From an uncultured Prochlorococcus sp. (GTDB lineage: Bacteria; Cyanobacteriota; Cyanobacteriia; PCC-6307; Cyanobiaceae), in assembly GCA_902558895.1 (NCBI GenBank), contig CACEFS010000008.1, forward strand, positions 1-45,502: DNA of 45,502 bases. Reading direction: 5' to 3'. The position numbers and the translations under genes are program-made. The first letter of the stretch is position 1, and every line of letters begins with the position of its first letter. The notes beneath the pieces were generated by a model that was given only the letters and a program-made list of their open reading frames with translations, did not search any database and was not told where the DNA came from. Positions 7,086-16,426 of the stretch are shown one piece after another.

Positions 7086-9962
7086 ACATCTTTTGCATAA
7101 TTTTGTATTTTGGATTCCATTAAAAGTTTCTTTTTGATAATGCCAACATCTATCACATTTTTGACCTTGAGCTTTATTTATTTGAATTTTACCAAGTGCA
7201 TTGTTATCAATAATCAGAGAATTCTCCACCAAATCGGATACCACTTGGAAGTTTGATACTATAAGCCAATCTCTAAATAAATCTACGTCTTTATTGCCAA
7301 ATTCTTTTAGCCAAGTAAGTGAATCTTTTAAAGCTTTATCTTCAGGTAAATAATTAACTTCAGTTTCCAAAGCTGCTCCAATTATTTGTTTGTTCCTACA
7401 TCCTTCTATTGCCTTATTAATTTCAACTCTCAAATTTCTTAAATTTGCAATGTGCTCATTAAGTATTTGATTTTTCCATGATTGCGAAAATATTGGCCAT
7501 CCTCTTTGAAAGACTGATTTTTCTTCAACTGAATATGGAATATTTTGCCAGATATCTTCAGCCATATGACAAAGCACTGGAGAAATAAGTACAGCTAAAT
7601 TTTCAACAATTTTTGACATGACGAACTGACAAGATCTTCTCCTAAATTGTGATTTAGAACTTACATATAACCTATCCTTCGCAATATCCAAATAAAAATT
7701 TGATAGATCTACAACGCAAAAACTTTGCAAAATTTGGAAAAATTTTGAAAATTCATAATTTTCATAAGCATTTGATATTTTATCTGTAACCTCAACTAAT
7801 CTACCTAACATCCATTGATCTAAGAGAGGCAATTGATCAATTTCAAAACTATCAATTTTAGGATCATAATCATGAATATTACCTAGAAGATATCTTGCAG
7901 TATTACGAACTTTTCTATAAACGTCTGAAAGTTGCTTTAGTATATTTGAACCAATTGGAACATCTACTGAATAATCTACTGAGCTTACCCAAAGCCTTAA
8001 AACATCAGCACCATAAGCAGGATCAGTCTTTTTATTATTACCTCCATTAATAATCATATTTGGATCAACAACATTTCCTAAAGATTTGCTCATTTTTCTT
8101 CCGTTTTCATCCAGTGCAAAACCATGAGTTAAAACTTTCTGATATGGAGGTTTATTATTGACTGCAACTGATGTTAACAAAGAAGACTGAAACCATCCTC
8201 GATGTTGATCTGAGCCCTCTAAATAAAGATCTGCTGGATACTTTAATTCACTTCTTAGTTCACATACTGCGGCCCAGCTAGATCCTGAATCAAACCAAAC
8301 ATCCATTGTATCTGTTCCTTTTTTCCAAAGATCAGATTCTTTTGCATAATTTTCTGGCAAAAGATTCTTAACATCCCAATCCCACCAAATATCTGCTCCA
8401 TGTTCACTAAAAAGTTCTTGAATATGATTAATTATCTCTTTGTTAAGGAGAATGTCATTACCATTTTTCTTATAAAAAACTGGAATAGGGACTCCCCATG
8501 ATCTTTGTCTAGAAATACACCAATCTCCTCTACCAACAACCATAGAATAAATTCTTTTCTTTCCAGTCTCTGGCATCCATTCAACATCTTCGATTGCCTT
8601 TAAAGCAGATGATCTAAAGCCATTTACAGATGCAAACCATTGTTCTGTTGCCCTAAAAATAGTTGGTTTTTTAGTTCTCCAATCATACGGATATCTATGC
8701 TTATAATTTTCTTGTAATAGAAGCAAATTACTTCCCTTTAAATATTCAATAATTAAATCATTTGCATCTTTCAGGACATTTGATCCTTTGAATTGACCAG
8801 AATATTCATTTAAGTTACCTTTTTCATCAACGACACATGTTATTGGTAAATCATATTTTTGACCCACATTAAAATCATCTATTCCATGACCAGGAGCAGT
8901 ATGAACAATTCCAGTCCCTGATTCTGTAGTAATATAATCTCCTCCAATGACAATTCTGCAATTTTTATTCTTAGAGGGATGTTGATATTCAATATTTTCT
9001 AATTTAGAGCCTTTAACCTCTAAAAGCACCTTGAAATCTTTATTGAATTTCTTACTTATTTCAGAAAATAAATCCTCAGCAAAAAGGTAAATTTTCTTCT
9101 CTTCATCTATAGCAAAAACGTACTTTATTTTTGGATTTACTGCAACTGCTTCATTTGCAGGTATAGTCCAAGGAGTAGTAGTCCAAATAGTTATGAAAGA
9201 ATTACTTTGAAAAAAATCTTTTTTGATATTAAGGTTTTCTTGGATGAAATTTAATAGAATTTCCTCAGGTATGTTAGTGATTTTTAATGAAACATAAATA
9301 CTTTTTGAATAATGTTCATCAGGGTATTCTAATTCCGCTTCTGCAAGAGCAGTCCTTGAACTTGGACTCCAATGCACTGGTTTAAGACCTCGATATATAT
9401 ACCCATTTAAAAACATTTTCCCAAATACTCCAATCTGAGCAGATTCATAACTTTTCTTAAGAGTTAAGTAAGGGTTATTCCAATCTCCCCATATCCCCCA
9501 CCTTTTGAAACCCTCCTTCTGATTATTAATTTGGATATGGGCATAATCTGTTGCTTTTTTTCTTAAGTTTAGAGTGTCAAGATTCTTTCTTTCATCAGAT
9601 TTTAAATTCTGAAGAACTTTTAATTCAATAGGTAATCCATGGCAGTCCCAACCAGGTACGAAATGAACCCTAAATCCTCTTAAGGTTTTGTACTTATTTA
9701 TTATGTCTTTTAAAACTTTATTAAGGGCATGACCCATATGAAGAGCTCCATTTGCATAAGGAGGGCCATCATGTAATGTAAATATTTCGCCTGAATTGTT
9801 TGAACCTAATTGGAAATCAATATCATTTTTAGCCCAAAAATTCTGTATCTCAGGTTCTCTTACAACTGAGTTGGCGCGCATTGAGAAGTCAGTTTTTAAT
9901 AAATTTAAAGTTTCCTTATAAGAAAAGTCTGATTTTTGTTCTTTGCTATTTTGAGATTTCAT
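7056..9962 (-). CDS. ileS: Isoleucyl-tRNA synthetase
   Basis: A 968-residue class I aminoacyl-tRNA synthetase. The HIGH motif is HMGH (about 75-78, in [14 protein letters not shown]) and the KMSKS loop is [10 protein letters not shown] (about 619-628). The CP1 editing domain includes [18 protein letters not shown] and [14 protein letters not shown]. The extreme C-terminus holds a zinc ribbon, CDRCWHYQ...CKRCSN, as in the bacterial-type IleS. The length is normal. The 3' end overlaps the -1-frame part of the DUF7734-type gene by 30 bases. Confidence 0.98.
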   Translation of the reverse strand: MKSQNSKEQKSDFSYKETLNLLKTDFSMRANSVVREPEIQNFWAKNDIDFQLGSNNSGEIFTLHDGPPYANGALHMGHALNKVLKDIINKYKTLRGFRVHFVPGWDCHGLPIELKVLQNLKSDERKNLDTLNLRKKATDYAHIQINNQKEGFKRWGIWGDWNNPYLTLKKSYESAQIGVFGKMFLNGYIYRGLKPVHWSPSSRTALAEAELEYPDEHYSKSIYVSLKITNIPEEILLNFIQENLNIKKDFFQSNSFITIWTTTPWTIPANEAVAVNPKIKYVFAIDEEKKIYLFAEDLFSEISKKFNKDFKVLLEVKGSKLENIEYQHPSKNKNCRIVIGGDYITTESGTGIVHTAPGHGIDDFNVGQKYDLPITCVVDEKGNLNEYSGQFKGSNVLKDANDLIIEYLKGSNLLLLQENYKHRYPYDWRTKKPTIFRATEQWFASVNGFRSSALKAIEDVEWMPETGKKRIYSMVVGRGDWCISRQRSWGVPIPVFYKKNGNDILLNKEIINHIQELFSEHGADIWWDWDVKNLLPENYAKESDLWKKGTDTMDVWFDSGSSWAAVCELRSELKYPADLYLEGSDQHRGWFQSSLLTSVAVNNKPPYQKVLTHGFALDENGRKMSKSLGNVVDPNMIINGGNNKKTDPAYGADVLRLWVSSVDYSVDVPIGSNILKQLSDVYRKVRNTARYLLGNIHDYDPKIDSFEIDQLPLLDQWMLGRLVEVTDKISNAYENYEFSKFFQILQSFCVVDLSNFYLDIAKDRLYVSSKSQFRRRSCQFVMSKIVENLAVLISPVLCHMAEDIWQNIPYSVEEKSVFQRGWPIFSQSWKNQILNEHIANLRNLRVEINKAIEGCRNKQIIGAALETEVNYLPEDKALKDSLTWLKEFGNKDVDLFRDWLIVSNFQVVSDLVENSLIIDNNALGKIQINKAQGQKCDRCWHYQKETFNGIQNTKLCKRCSNIINFEFI

Positions 9963-10083
9963 ACGACGATATAAGAAATATTGGTGATCAAAAGAATTAT
10001 TTAAATAAATCTAATTCATTATATTCTTTCTTAATTGACCTGTAGTTTTTATGGGATGTTTCAAATAACTAATTTTTTTGATT

Positions 10084-10533
10084 TCAGACTTTCATATTAT
10101 CATTTTTATCATTTCTTACCCACTTTTTTTGGGTTGTATTTTTATTATTGCTACCAAAATTAAAAAAATTTGATAGTTTCGTGAAATCACCAAATACCAG
10201 ACTTATAGATTCTAATATTTTCAAAAAGTTATTTTTAAACTCCAAAAAGGTAATTAATTTTTTCTTTTCGCTATCTGTCAATTGGTACCATCTAGATAAA
10301 AAAAGCTCTACTAAATAAAAAATAACTAGTACTGTTAAAAAAAGGAAAATTACAAAAAATGATTCATCTAGTGTTTTATTTTTAATTATTAATATCAAAC
10401 CTATTAATAAATTGAAAAAAGCTTTTATTAAGTCTTTTGGTTTACCGAGCTCAAGATAAATTATAGGTACAGTTAGAAAAATGGTCCCAACCAAAATATA
10501 AAACGTTCCCAAATAAAATATCAAACTATTCAT
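10084..10533 (-). CDS. Ycf66-like membrane protein
   Basis: A 149-residue protein with three hydrophobic segments (about 4-26, 35-50 and 58-78), then a charged soluble tail rich in Asn and Lys. The pattern FFVIFLFLTVLVIFYLVELF after two short helices resembles the Ycf66 family found in cyanobacteria and some plastids, whose function is not known. The match is by overall layout and not by a diagnostic motif. It is encoded upstream of ileS on the same strand, with about 120 bases between them, and 71 bases downstream of tRNA-Leu. Confidence 0.6.
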   Translation of the reverse strand: MNSLIFYLGTFYILVGTIFLTVPIIYLELGKPKDLIKAFFNLLIGLILIIKNKTLDESFFVIFLFLTVLVIFYLVELFLSRWYQLTDSEKKKLITFLEFKNNFLKILESISLVFGDFTKLSNFFNFGSNNKNTTQKKWVRNDKNDNMKV

Positions 10534-10604
10534 TAATTTAGCCGCTTAATTAAACTATAAGGGTTTATATCAATAAACAAACTATCTATCAGAGTTTCCT
10601 TAAG

Positions 10605-10686
10605 TGCGGTCGGGGAGACTTGAACTCCCACACCCGAAGATACGAGTACCTAAAACTCGCGCGTCTACCAATTCCGCCACGACCGC
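10605..10686 (-). tRNA. tRNA-Leu(UAG)
   Basis: Read on the minus strand, an 82-base cloverleaf starts GCGGTCG and ends CGACCGC plus discriminator A, forming a perfect 7-base acceptor stem. The anticodon arm is CGAGT-TTTAGGT-ACTCG, giving anticodon UAG for CUN leucine codons. A long variable arm and the T-arm GGGAGTTCAAGTCTCCC are present, as in class II tRNAs. CCA is not encoded. Confidence 0.97.
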
Positions 10687-10828
10687 TTAAATAAAATAAT
10701 AATTGAAAGAGGTTTATTTTAAAAATTTTTTTTCTTAAGATGATTAATTTGACACATTAAAATTAAATTAAAAATCTCCTAAAAGAAATTTTTATTTTTG
10801 AACATGCAATCATCTTAAAATATTAGTT

Positions 10829-11875
10829 ATATTATTTAAAGAATATAAAGAAACGATTTCAAACTTAACCCGTAAAAATACAACGAAAAATACTAATTCT
10901 TCAAAAACATTTAATTGGCAAAAAGAGATTAAAAATTATGTAGATCCGCCAAGTTTTTGGAATCCAACATTAGGTTTATTTTTTGGCGGTTATTTTCTCG
11001 CTTTTCTTAGCATATGGCAATGGTACAGAGGTGTTTGGCCTTTACCTTTACTTGTAGCCACTGCTTTTTTAGCTTTACATATTGAAGGTACTGTTATTCA
11101 TGATGCCTGTCATAAAGCTGCTCATCCAGTCCCTTGGATAAATCAAGCAATGGGACATGGCTCAGCTATCCTGTTAGGGTTTAGCTTCCCAGTTTTTACG
11201 AGAGTTCATTTACAACATCATATTCACGTAAATCACCCCAAAAATGATCCAGATCATATTGTCAGTACTTTTGGTCCAATTTGGCTAATTGCTCCAAGAT
11301 TTTTTTATCATGAGGTATTTTTCTTTCAAAGAAAACTCTGGCGAAGATATGAATTACTACAATGGGGAATTGAAAGATCCATATTCATAACAATTATCTT
11401 GGCAGGTTTGAAATTTGACTTTATGAATTTAATTTATAATTTATGGTTCGGCCCAGCATTAATGGTTGGAGTCACTTTAGGAATATTTTTTGATTATTTA
11501 CCCCATAGACCATTTCGATCAAGAAATAAATGGATAAATTCTCGAGTTTATCCAAGCAAATTTATGAATTTATTAATAATGGGACAAAATTACCATCTCA
11601 TTCATCATCTTTGGCCTTCGATTCCTTGGTTTGAATACAAAATAGCTTATGAAAAAACTAAGCCTTTATTGGATAAAAAAGGATCCCCTCAAAGGGTAGG
11701 GATATTTGAAAGTAAAGAAGACATTTTTAACTTTATTTATGATTTATTAATAGGTGTAAGGAGTCATAGCAAGAAAAGGGGGAAAATAAGAAAAATTATA
11801 AATTTATACCCAGGCTTTAAAATAAAAAAATTTTTATTAAAGATAGTCAACAAAACATTTATTGGAAGCAACTAA
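10829..11875 (+). CDS. crtR: Beta-carotene hydroxylase CrtR (start codon non-canonical or uncertain)
   Basis: A membrane di-iron hydroxylase of the fatty-acid-desaturase superfamily that hydroxylates beta-carotene on the way to zeaxanthin. Three histidine boxes are intact: HDACHKAAH (about 11098-11124), HLQHHIH (about 11209-11229) and NYHLIHHLWP (about 11590-11619). DYLPHRPFRS lies in between. The conserved N-terminal pattern DPPSFWNPTLGLFFGGYFLA begins at 10943, but the only ATG in frame is at 11150, after the first His box. The frame is open from the stop at 10799-10801 and contains no ATG, GTG, TTG or CTG before 11150. The start given here is one of two ATA codons (10820, 10829); ATT at 10856 is equally possible. 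A call from 11150 would cut off a catalytic box. Confidence 0.85.
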   Translation: MLFKEYKETISNLTRKNTTKNTNSSKTFNWQKEIKNYVDPPSFWNPTLGLFFGGYFLAFLSIWQWYRGVWPLPLLVATAFLALHIEGTVIHDACHKAAHPVPWINQAMGHGSAILLGFSFPVFTRVHLQHHIHVNHPKNDPDHIVSTFGPIWLIAPRFFYHEVFFFQRKLWRRYELLQWGIERSIFITIILAGLKFDFMNLIYNLWFGPALMVGVTLGIFFDYLPHRPFRSRNKWINSRVYPSKFMNLLIMGQNYHLIHHLWPSIPWFEYKIAYEKTKPLLDKKGSPQRVGIFESKEDIFNFIYDLLIGVRSHSKKRGKIRKIINLYPGFKIKKFLLKIVNKTFIGSN

Positions 11876-11880
11876 CTTAC

Positions 11881-12174
11881 TCATTCATTAATAATTTTTG
11901 GTACTTTAAAATATTTATCTTCTCTCGATGGACCCAATTCTAAAAGTTCTTCATTGCAATCAGAATTTTTCTTTTCGTCTTTTCTAAATACATTTACAAC
12001 CTCAATAGCTCTAGTTGTACAGGGGATATCATCTGTATCAATTTTTTCAAGTTGTCTTATATAATCTAATATCTTTTCTAATTGTTCTGCATGATTATTA
12101 ATTTCATTCTCGTTAAGTTCTAATCTCGCCAAATGAGCAACTTTTTTTACTTCCTCTTTAGTTATTTTTGTCAT
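11881..12174 (-). CDS. gatC: Asp/Glu-tRNA amidotransferase subunit C
   Basis: A 97-residue protein that clamps GatA and GatB together in the complex converting Glu-tRNA(Gln) to Gln-tRNA(Gln), the indirect route that supplies Gln-tRNA in cyanobacteria. The family pattern is clear: VKKVAHLARLELNENEI (about 9-25), then LEKILDYIRQLEKIDTDDIP, and the C-terminal GPSREDKYFKVPKI. The size matches the usual 95 residues. It converges on crtR with a 5-base gap and diverges from the DNA glycosylase gene across about 170 bases that hold no recognisable gene. Confidence 0.93.
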   Translation of the reverse strand: MTKITKEEVKKVAHLARLELNENEINNHAEQLEKILDYIRQLEKIDTDDIPCTTRAIEVVNVFRKDEKKNSDCNEELLELGPSREDKYFKVPKIINE

Positions 12175-12347
12175 ACTTTTAATATTTTTCTTATTAAATA
12201 ATAGTTTATTAAGAACAACTTATTTACATATCCTTTGAATTTCAAATAATTTTAAAAAGAATAATCACATTTTTTTGAAAATCAATATCAACTAATAGCC
12301 TTAATTATTTTTCTCAGCTAAATATGATATTAGATAGATATTAAAAA

Positions 12348-12929
12348 ATAGAAGAATTATTTCCAAAAAATTTTTTTTATCGGCACTCTAAACTTGTTGC
12401 TCCTGATTTAATAGGCTGTCACCTCATAAAAAAAAATAATGAAATAGATCAAGTTAAAGGGGTAATTGTTGAAACTGAAGCTTATTCACAGGAAGAAGAG
12501 GCCTGTCATGGCTACCGCAAAATGACTGAATCAAACAAATCATTATTTGGCAAACCTGGCACATTTTATATTTACAAATCTTATGGAATTCATCATTGTT
12601 TAAACATAGTTACTGATAAAGAAAATTTTGCGAGTGGTGTCTTGATAAGATCAGTTTTCATATCTAATAAGAATGAAAGATTAGCTTCTGGACCTGGCCT
12701 AGTAACTAAAACATTCAGTGTAGACATTTCATTTAACTCACTTGAAGTTCTTAATAACAAATCTTTATGGATTTCTCCACGAGACTCAACTCTAGAAGAA
12801 AAAGATCTTATTCAAACTACGAGAATTGGCATATCAAAGGCAAAAAATATAAAATGGCGTTGGTATCTCAAAAATAGTAGGAGTGTAAGTAAAAGATTAA
12901 AAGGTGACAAAACACCTAAATTTCAATGA
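12348..12929 (+). CDS. 3-methyladenine DNA glycosylase (AAG/MPG family), apparent ATA start
   Basis: An alkyladenine DNA glycosylase-type base-excision repair enzyme of about 193 residues. The catalytic motif GVIVETEAY (Glu general base, about residues 40-48) and the family core KPGTFYIYKSYGIHHCLNIV are present, as are LIRS and ASGPGLVTKTF. The C-terminal WISPR and GISKAKNIKWRWYL also fit. The conserved N-terminus EELFPKNFFYRHSKLVAPDL starts right after ATA at 12348, with an in-frame stop at 12342-12344. There is no ATG, GTG or TTG in frame before 12522, by which point the catalytic Glu has been passed. The start is therefore ATA, or the start codon has been lost by mutation in this genome. 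pyrB follows 21 bases later. Confidence 0.85.
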   Translation: MEELFPKNFFYRHSKLVAPDLIGCHLIKKNNEIDQVKGVIVETEAYSQEEEACHGYRKMTESNKSLFGKPGTFYIYKSYGIHHCLNIVTDKENFASGVLIRSVFISNKNERLASGPGLVTKTFSVDISFNSLEVLNNKSLWISPRDSTLEEKDLIQTTRIGISKAKNIKWRWYLKNSRSVSKRLKGDKTPKFQ

Positions 12930-12950
12930 TCATTTATCTTTTTAAGCGTA

Positions 12951-13967
12951 ATGCAAATTTGGCCTCATAAACATATACACACATTAGCTAATTTTTCAAT
13001 TAAAGATTATGAGTCAGTATTTGAATTAGCTAATAGATTTGATGCACTGAAGAATGCAGGCACAAAAAAGATACCGGCCTTACAAGGTACTTTGGTAACG
13101 TCTTTATTTTTTGAAGCTAGTACAAGAACAAAAAATAGTTTTGAGCTTGCAGCAAAAAGACTTTCTGCTGATGTCCAAACCTTTGCGCCATCCTCCAGCT
13201 CTTTAACAAAAGGCGAAACAATAATTGATACAGCCATAACTTATTCTGCTATGGGTGCGGATACATTAGTTATAAGACATTCATCAAGTTACATAACCTT
13301 TGAAATCGCAAAAAAACTTGATGAAATAAATTCCAAGACTTCGGTTCTTAATGCAGGAGATGGATTACATAGTCACCCCAGCCAAGGATTACTTGACATC
13401 TATACATTGATAAAATTCTTTTCCCAAAAAACACTGAATCCAGAGGTTTTAAATTCCAAAAAAATTTTAATAATTGGAGACGTTAATCATTCAAGGGTTG
13501 CCAGGTCAAATCTTTGGGCTTTAAGTGCATTCGGCTCCGATATAATTTTATGTGGTCCTAAGACATTAATACCTGACGAATTTATCAATTTTTTAAAAAA
13601 CCCCGCGCCAAATCAAACAGAAGATCCTGTTAAATCAAGAGGTTCTATAACAATTTCTAGATCATTGGAAGAATCAATAAAAATTGCAGATGCGATTATT
13701 GTTTTAAGACTCCAGAAAGAGAGAATGATGGAAAATTTATTAAGTAGCATTGATTCATATAGTTTGGATTATGGCTTAACCCCAGAGAAATTATCCTTAA
13801 ATAACAAAGAAATTCCAATCCTACATCCAGGTCCCATTAACAGAGATATTGAAATAAGTAGCAAAGTGGTAGATCGATATCCTAATTGCTTAATTAATAA
13901 TCAAGTGGCAAATGGTATCCCTATAAGAATGGCTTTGCTCTATCTATTACAAAAACACAACAAGTAA
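12951..13967 (+). CDS. pyrB: Aspartate carbamoyltransferase catalytic chain
   Basis: A 338-residue enzyme for the committed step of pyrimidine synthesis, carbamoyl phosphate plus aspartate to carbamoyl aspartate. The carbamoyl-phosphate-binding motif is [13 protein letters not shown] (about 54-66), followed by the lysine loop [33 protein letters not shown] and the C-terminal [12 protein letters not shown] are all conserved. No regulatory chain is encoded nearby. It lies 21 bases behind the glycosylase gene and converges on the Ycf20-like gene with a 2-base gap. Confidence 0.97.
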   Translation: MQIWPHKHIHTLANFSIKDYESVFELANRFDALKNAGTKKIPALQGTLVTSLFFEASTRTKNSFELAAKRLSADVQTFAPSSSSLTKGETIIDTAITYSAMGADTLVIRHSSSYITFEIAKKLDEINSKTSVLNAGDGLHSHPSQGLLDIYTLIKFFSQKTLNPEVLNSKKILIIGDVNHSRVARSNLWALSAFGSDIILCGPKTLIPDEFINFLKNPAPNQTEDPVKSRGSITISRSLEESIKIADAIIVLRLQKERMMENLLSSIDSYSLDYGLTPEKLSLNNKEIPILHPGPINRDIEISSKVVDRYPNCLINNQVANGIPIRMALLYLLQKHNK

Positions 13968-13969
13968 AT

Positions 13970-14311
13970 TTATAGCAACTTCAGACTTTCAGTAAAGAAA
14001 CCATAAAATAATCCCAATCTTAAAGAATCTAATAAAAGTACTAAAAATTTCTTTTTCCTTTCGAATCTAAAATTTCTTCTTAGAACTATTAAAAACTCAA
14101 TAAAAACTACTGATAAGAAAGCAGCTACTGGATCCATGAGTTCCACAACAGCACTTATCATACCAAGAGAACTTCCAAAAAAGTAGCCGATTAAAATTGT
14201 AATCAATGATATTGAATATCTTCGCCATGGATTATTAGCCCAAATACTTAATGTCTGAATATTTTCCACAATTTTTAGCTGAAATTTTGTCTTTTGAGGT
14301 TTAACAACCAT
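13970..14311 (-). CDS. Ycf20-like (DUF565) membrane protein
   Basis: A 113-residue protein with the Ycf20/DUF565 pattern: an N-terminal basic stretch, NPWRRYSISLITILIGYFFG (about 27-46), VVELMDPVAAFLSVVFIEFL (about 55-74), then RRNFRF and a C-terminal hydrophobic stretch LLLDSLRLGLFYGFFTESLK. It has two to three membrane segments. In algae and plants Ycf20-like proteins have been linked to photoprotection (established for eukaryotic members; the role here is inferred). It is followed on the same strand by no obvious partner, and lies 11 bases downstream of the 66-residue gene that it probably shares a transcript with. Confidence 0.85.
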   Translation of the reverse strand: MVVKPQKTKFQLKIVENIQTLSIWANNPWRRYSISLITILIGYFFGSSLGMISAVVELMDPVAAFLSVVFIEFLIVLRRNFRFERKKKFLVLLLDSLRLGLFYGFFTESLKLL

Positions 14312-14322
14312 TTTGCATTAAA

Positions 14323-14523
14323 CTAAGCAGCTTCAGAGTTTGATTGAATTTTAGTATTTCCTTCTATTAATTCAAGCAATGCTTCTAACTGAGCCATTAA
14401 TCCTCTTAACTCGCCTGGTTCAGGGAAAAGATCATCTTCTTTTATTCCTAAATGAATTTCTCTGAGCTCTTCTCTTAAATAGCGAATGTGACTAAGAACT
14501 TGCTCTCTTTTGGTTTGCGACAT
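14323..14523 (-). CDS. Small conserved alpha-helical protein of unknown function
   Basis: A 66-residue soluble protein, almost entirely helical and acidic: REQVLSHIRYLREELREIHL (about 6-25) and LRGLMAQLEALLELIEGNTK (about 39-58), separated by a DDLFPEPGE turn. Codon usage and composition look normal for the window. I do not recognise a named family; it resembles small conserved proteins of marine picocyanobacteria. It lies 11 bases upstream of the Ycf20-like gene on the same strand, which suggests co-transcription. Confidence 0.75.
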   Translation of the reverse strand: MSQTKREQVLSHIRYLREELREIHLGIKEDDLFPEPGELRGLMAQLEALLELIEGNTKIQSNSEAA

Positions 14524-14741
14524 GATATAAATTTTGACACTAGTATCTTAAGAGAGAATATTTTTTAAAAGGAGAGATTACATATTTATGATTGAGAATG
14601 AAGATAAATTACCTCAAAATAATTTGAAAAGATTATGAATATTTAAAATTTCCATATCCTTGAAATATTTACTTAATACTTATATCAATTTTAAAAAATT
14701 ACTTGAGGCTTTATTATTAAAGTATATTGGCTTTTTTCAAT

Positions 14742-14963
14742 ATGCAATCCATTTCTGAAAATCAAATAAGTGAGGAACTAGTAAATTCTTTTGATGAAAA
14801 AATGACCCTTGCGCTCGCTAAAAGGCTAGAGGAAGATGATTATAATACTCCATTTGATGGTTTAAAAGACTGGCACTTACTTAGAGCTCTTGCAATCAAT
14901 AGACCTGAATTGACAACTAATTATATCCATCTTCTCGATCAGGAACCTTTCGATGAAAACTAA
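14742..14963 (+). CDS. DUF2555-type small protein
   Basis: A 73-residue soluble protein from ATG at 14742; a TTG at 14727 would add five residues but has no ribosome site. The core FDEKMTLALAKRLEEDDYNT (about 18-37), PFDGLKDWHLLRALAINRPE and YIHLLDQEPFDE match the cyanobacterial DUF2555 family, of unknown function. Its end overlaps the coaBC start by 11 bases (ATGAAAACTAA), indicating translational coupling. Confidence 0.8.
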   Translation: MQSISENQISEELVNSFDEKMTLALAKRLEEDDYNTPFDGLKDWHLLRALAINRPELTTNYIHLLDQEPFDEN

Positions 14964-16209
14964 AAGTAAGGACTCCAAGATAAAGGTTCTTTTATTAATA
15001 ACGGGGAGTATTGCAGCTGTAAGAATTCCATTATTAGTTAGCCAATTAGCGAAAGAAAATTTTGAAATAAGATGCGTTTTATCTCAAAATGCAGAAAAAT
15101 TAATAAAGCCTCTCTCTCTCTCTCTCTTGAGTAGAAATCCTTGCATTTCAGAAAATGATCAATGGTCAAATATTCAATCAACACCTCTTCACATAGAACT
15201 ATGTAATTGGGCTGATATTTTAATCATTGCTCCTTTAACAGCGACAACATTAGCAAAATGGGTAACTGGAAATGCAGAGGGATTGATCCCAAGCATTTTA
15301 ATAGCAAATGTAAAGCCAATTATTGTTGCACCAGCAATGAATACACAAATGTGGGTAAATAAAGCAGTCCAAAAAAATTATGAGAATTTACAGAATTACG
15401 AAAATGTTTTGTCTTTGCAGCCAAGTGAAGGCCTCCTAGCGTGTGATGCTATTGGTATCGGTAAGATACCTCCAAATGATCTAATTCAATTAGCTCTTGA
15501 ATTTATAGCTTTGCACAAACAAAATGAATATCGCAAAGATTTACTTAATAAAGAAATTTTAATATCTGGAGGGTGCACCTCAGAGAAAATTGACGCGGCA
15601 AGACACATTACCAACAAAAGTTCTGGAGCTATGGGCCTACTTCTTTCTCAAGTAGCAAGGTTTAGAGGAGCAGAAGTAAAATATGTCCACGGGCCTCTGA
15701 AAATCGATAAGAATATAACTGATGGAATAAAAAGATACGAAATTGAAACTAGTGATGATTTAATTAGGACACTTAATAATGAAATATCAAATTGCGATTA
15801 TTTTTTCATGAATGCAGCAGTATCTGATTTCAAGATAACCTATAATGATTCAGCTAAAATTCCAAAAAATAAGATTAATGATCATTTGAATAAAAACTTT
15901 GAGATAGTCCCCGATATTTTAAAAATAATTAGTAAATCAAAAAAAGATAACCAAGTTTTTGTAGGCTTTTGTGCTTTTACAGGATCTATCGAAGAAGCAC
16001 GAATAACAATTAAAAAAAAGATTATCCAAAAAGGTTGTGATTTTCTATTCGCAAATCCAATTGATCTTGAAGGCCAAGGATTTGGCTTTTTGGCACAAAA
16101 TGAAGGTTGGCTGTTCGATACGAACAATATGGAATACTACATTAACAAAACATCAAAAATTGATCTAGCAAATAAATTAATAACCCAAATTATTTCATTA
16201 AAAAAATAA
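14953..16209 (+). CDS. coaBC: Bifunctional phosphopantothenoylcysteine decarboxylase / phosphopantothenate-cysteine ligase
   Basis: A 418-residue two-domain enzyme of coenzyme A synthesis. The N-terminal CoaC flavoprotein domain (about 8-185) shows ITGSIAA, the catalytic His in TPLHIEL (about 75-79), ADILIIAPLTATTLAKW and the substrate-binding PAMNTQMW. The C-terminal CoaB domain (about 195-418) starts with ILISGGCTSEKID and shows ITNKSSGAMG, NAAVSDF and VGFCAFTG. The order and length are typical. A run of eight TC dinucleotides (15111-15126) lies inside the coding sequence. The gene is translationally coupled to the DUF2555 gene. Confidence 0.96.
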   Translation: MKTKSKDSKIKVLLLITGSIAAVRIPLLVSQLAKENFEIRCVLSQNAEKLIKPLSLSLLSRNPCISENDQWSNIQSTPLHIELCNWADILIIAPLTATTLAKWVTGNAEGLIPSILIANVKPIIVAPAMNTQMWVNKAVQKNYENLQNYENVLSLQPSEGLLACDAIGIGKIPPNDLIQLALEFIALHKQNEYRKDLLNKEILISGGCTSEKIDAARHITNKSSGAMGLLLSQVARFRGAEVKYVHGPLKIDKNITDGIKRYEIETSDDLIRTLNNEISNCDYFFMNAAVSDFKITYNDSAKIPKNKINDHLNKNFEIVPDILKIISKSKKDNQVFVGFCAFTGSIEEARITIKKKIIQKGCDFLFANPIDLEGQGFGFLAQNEGWLFDTNNMEYYINKTSKIDLANKLITQIISLKK

Positions 16210-16426
16210 AAAAAAATTTTTTAATTTGTATTTTTTTGTAATCTTAATCATTAAAAATAATGTGATAGCTTAAAATAATTCCAGTTTTTTAAAATCTAAA
16301 AAGCTACGGGTTGTTTCGAGGATTTAATAGTCCTATCTTTTATGGTCCTTTCCCTTGTAATATCCCTACTGAACTATTTAGATGACCTTTAATCTATCGT
16401 CACAGAAATTTACTGCAACTTTAATT

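Noticed and set aside
15110-15126. Run of eight TC dinucleotides in coaBC
   Set aside because: It encodes a plausible Leu-Ser stretch in a conserved enzyme. Phase variation by repeat slippage would inactivate coenzyme A synthesis, so contingency function is unlikely.
16342-16392. Sixteen-codon ORF in the psbO leader (MVLSLVISLLNYLDDL)
   Set aside because: It has no ribosome site, is hydrophobic by AT-rich chance, and overlaps the upstream in-frame ATG of psbO.
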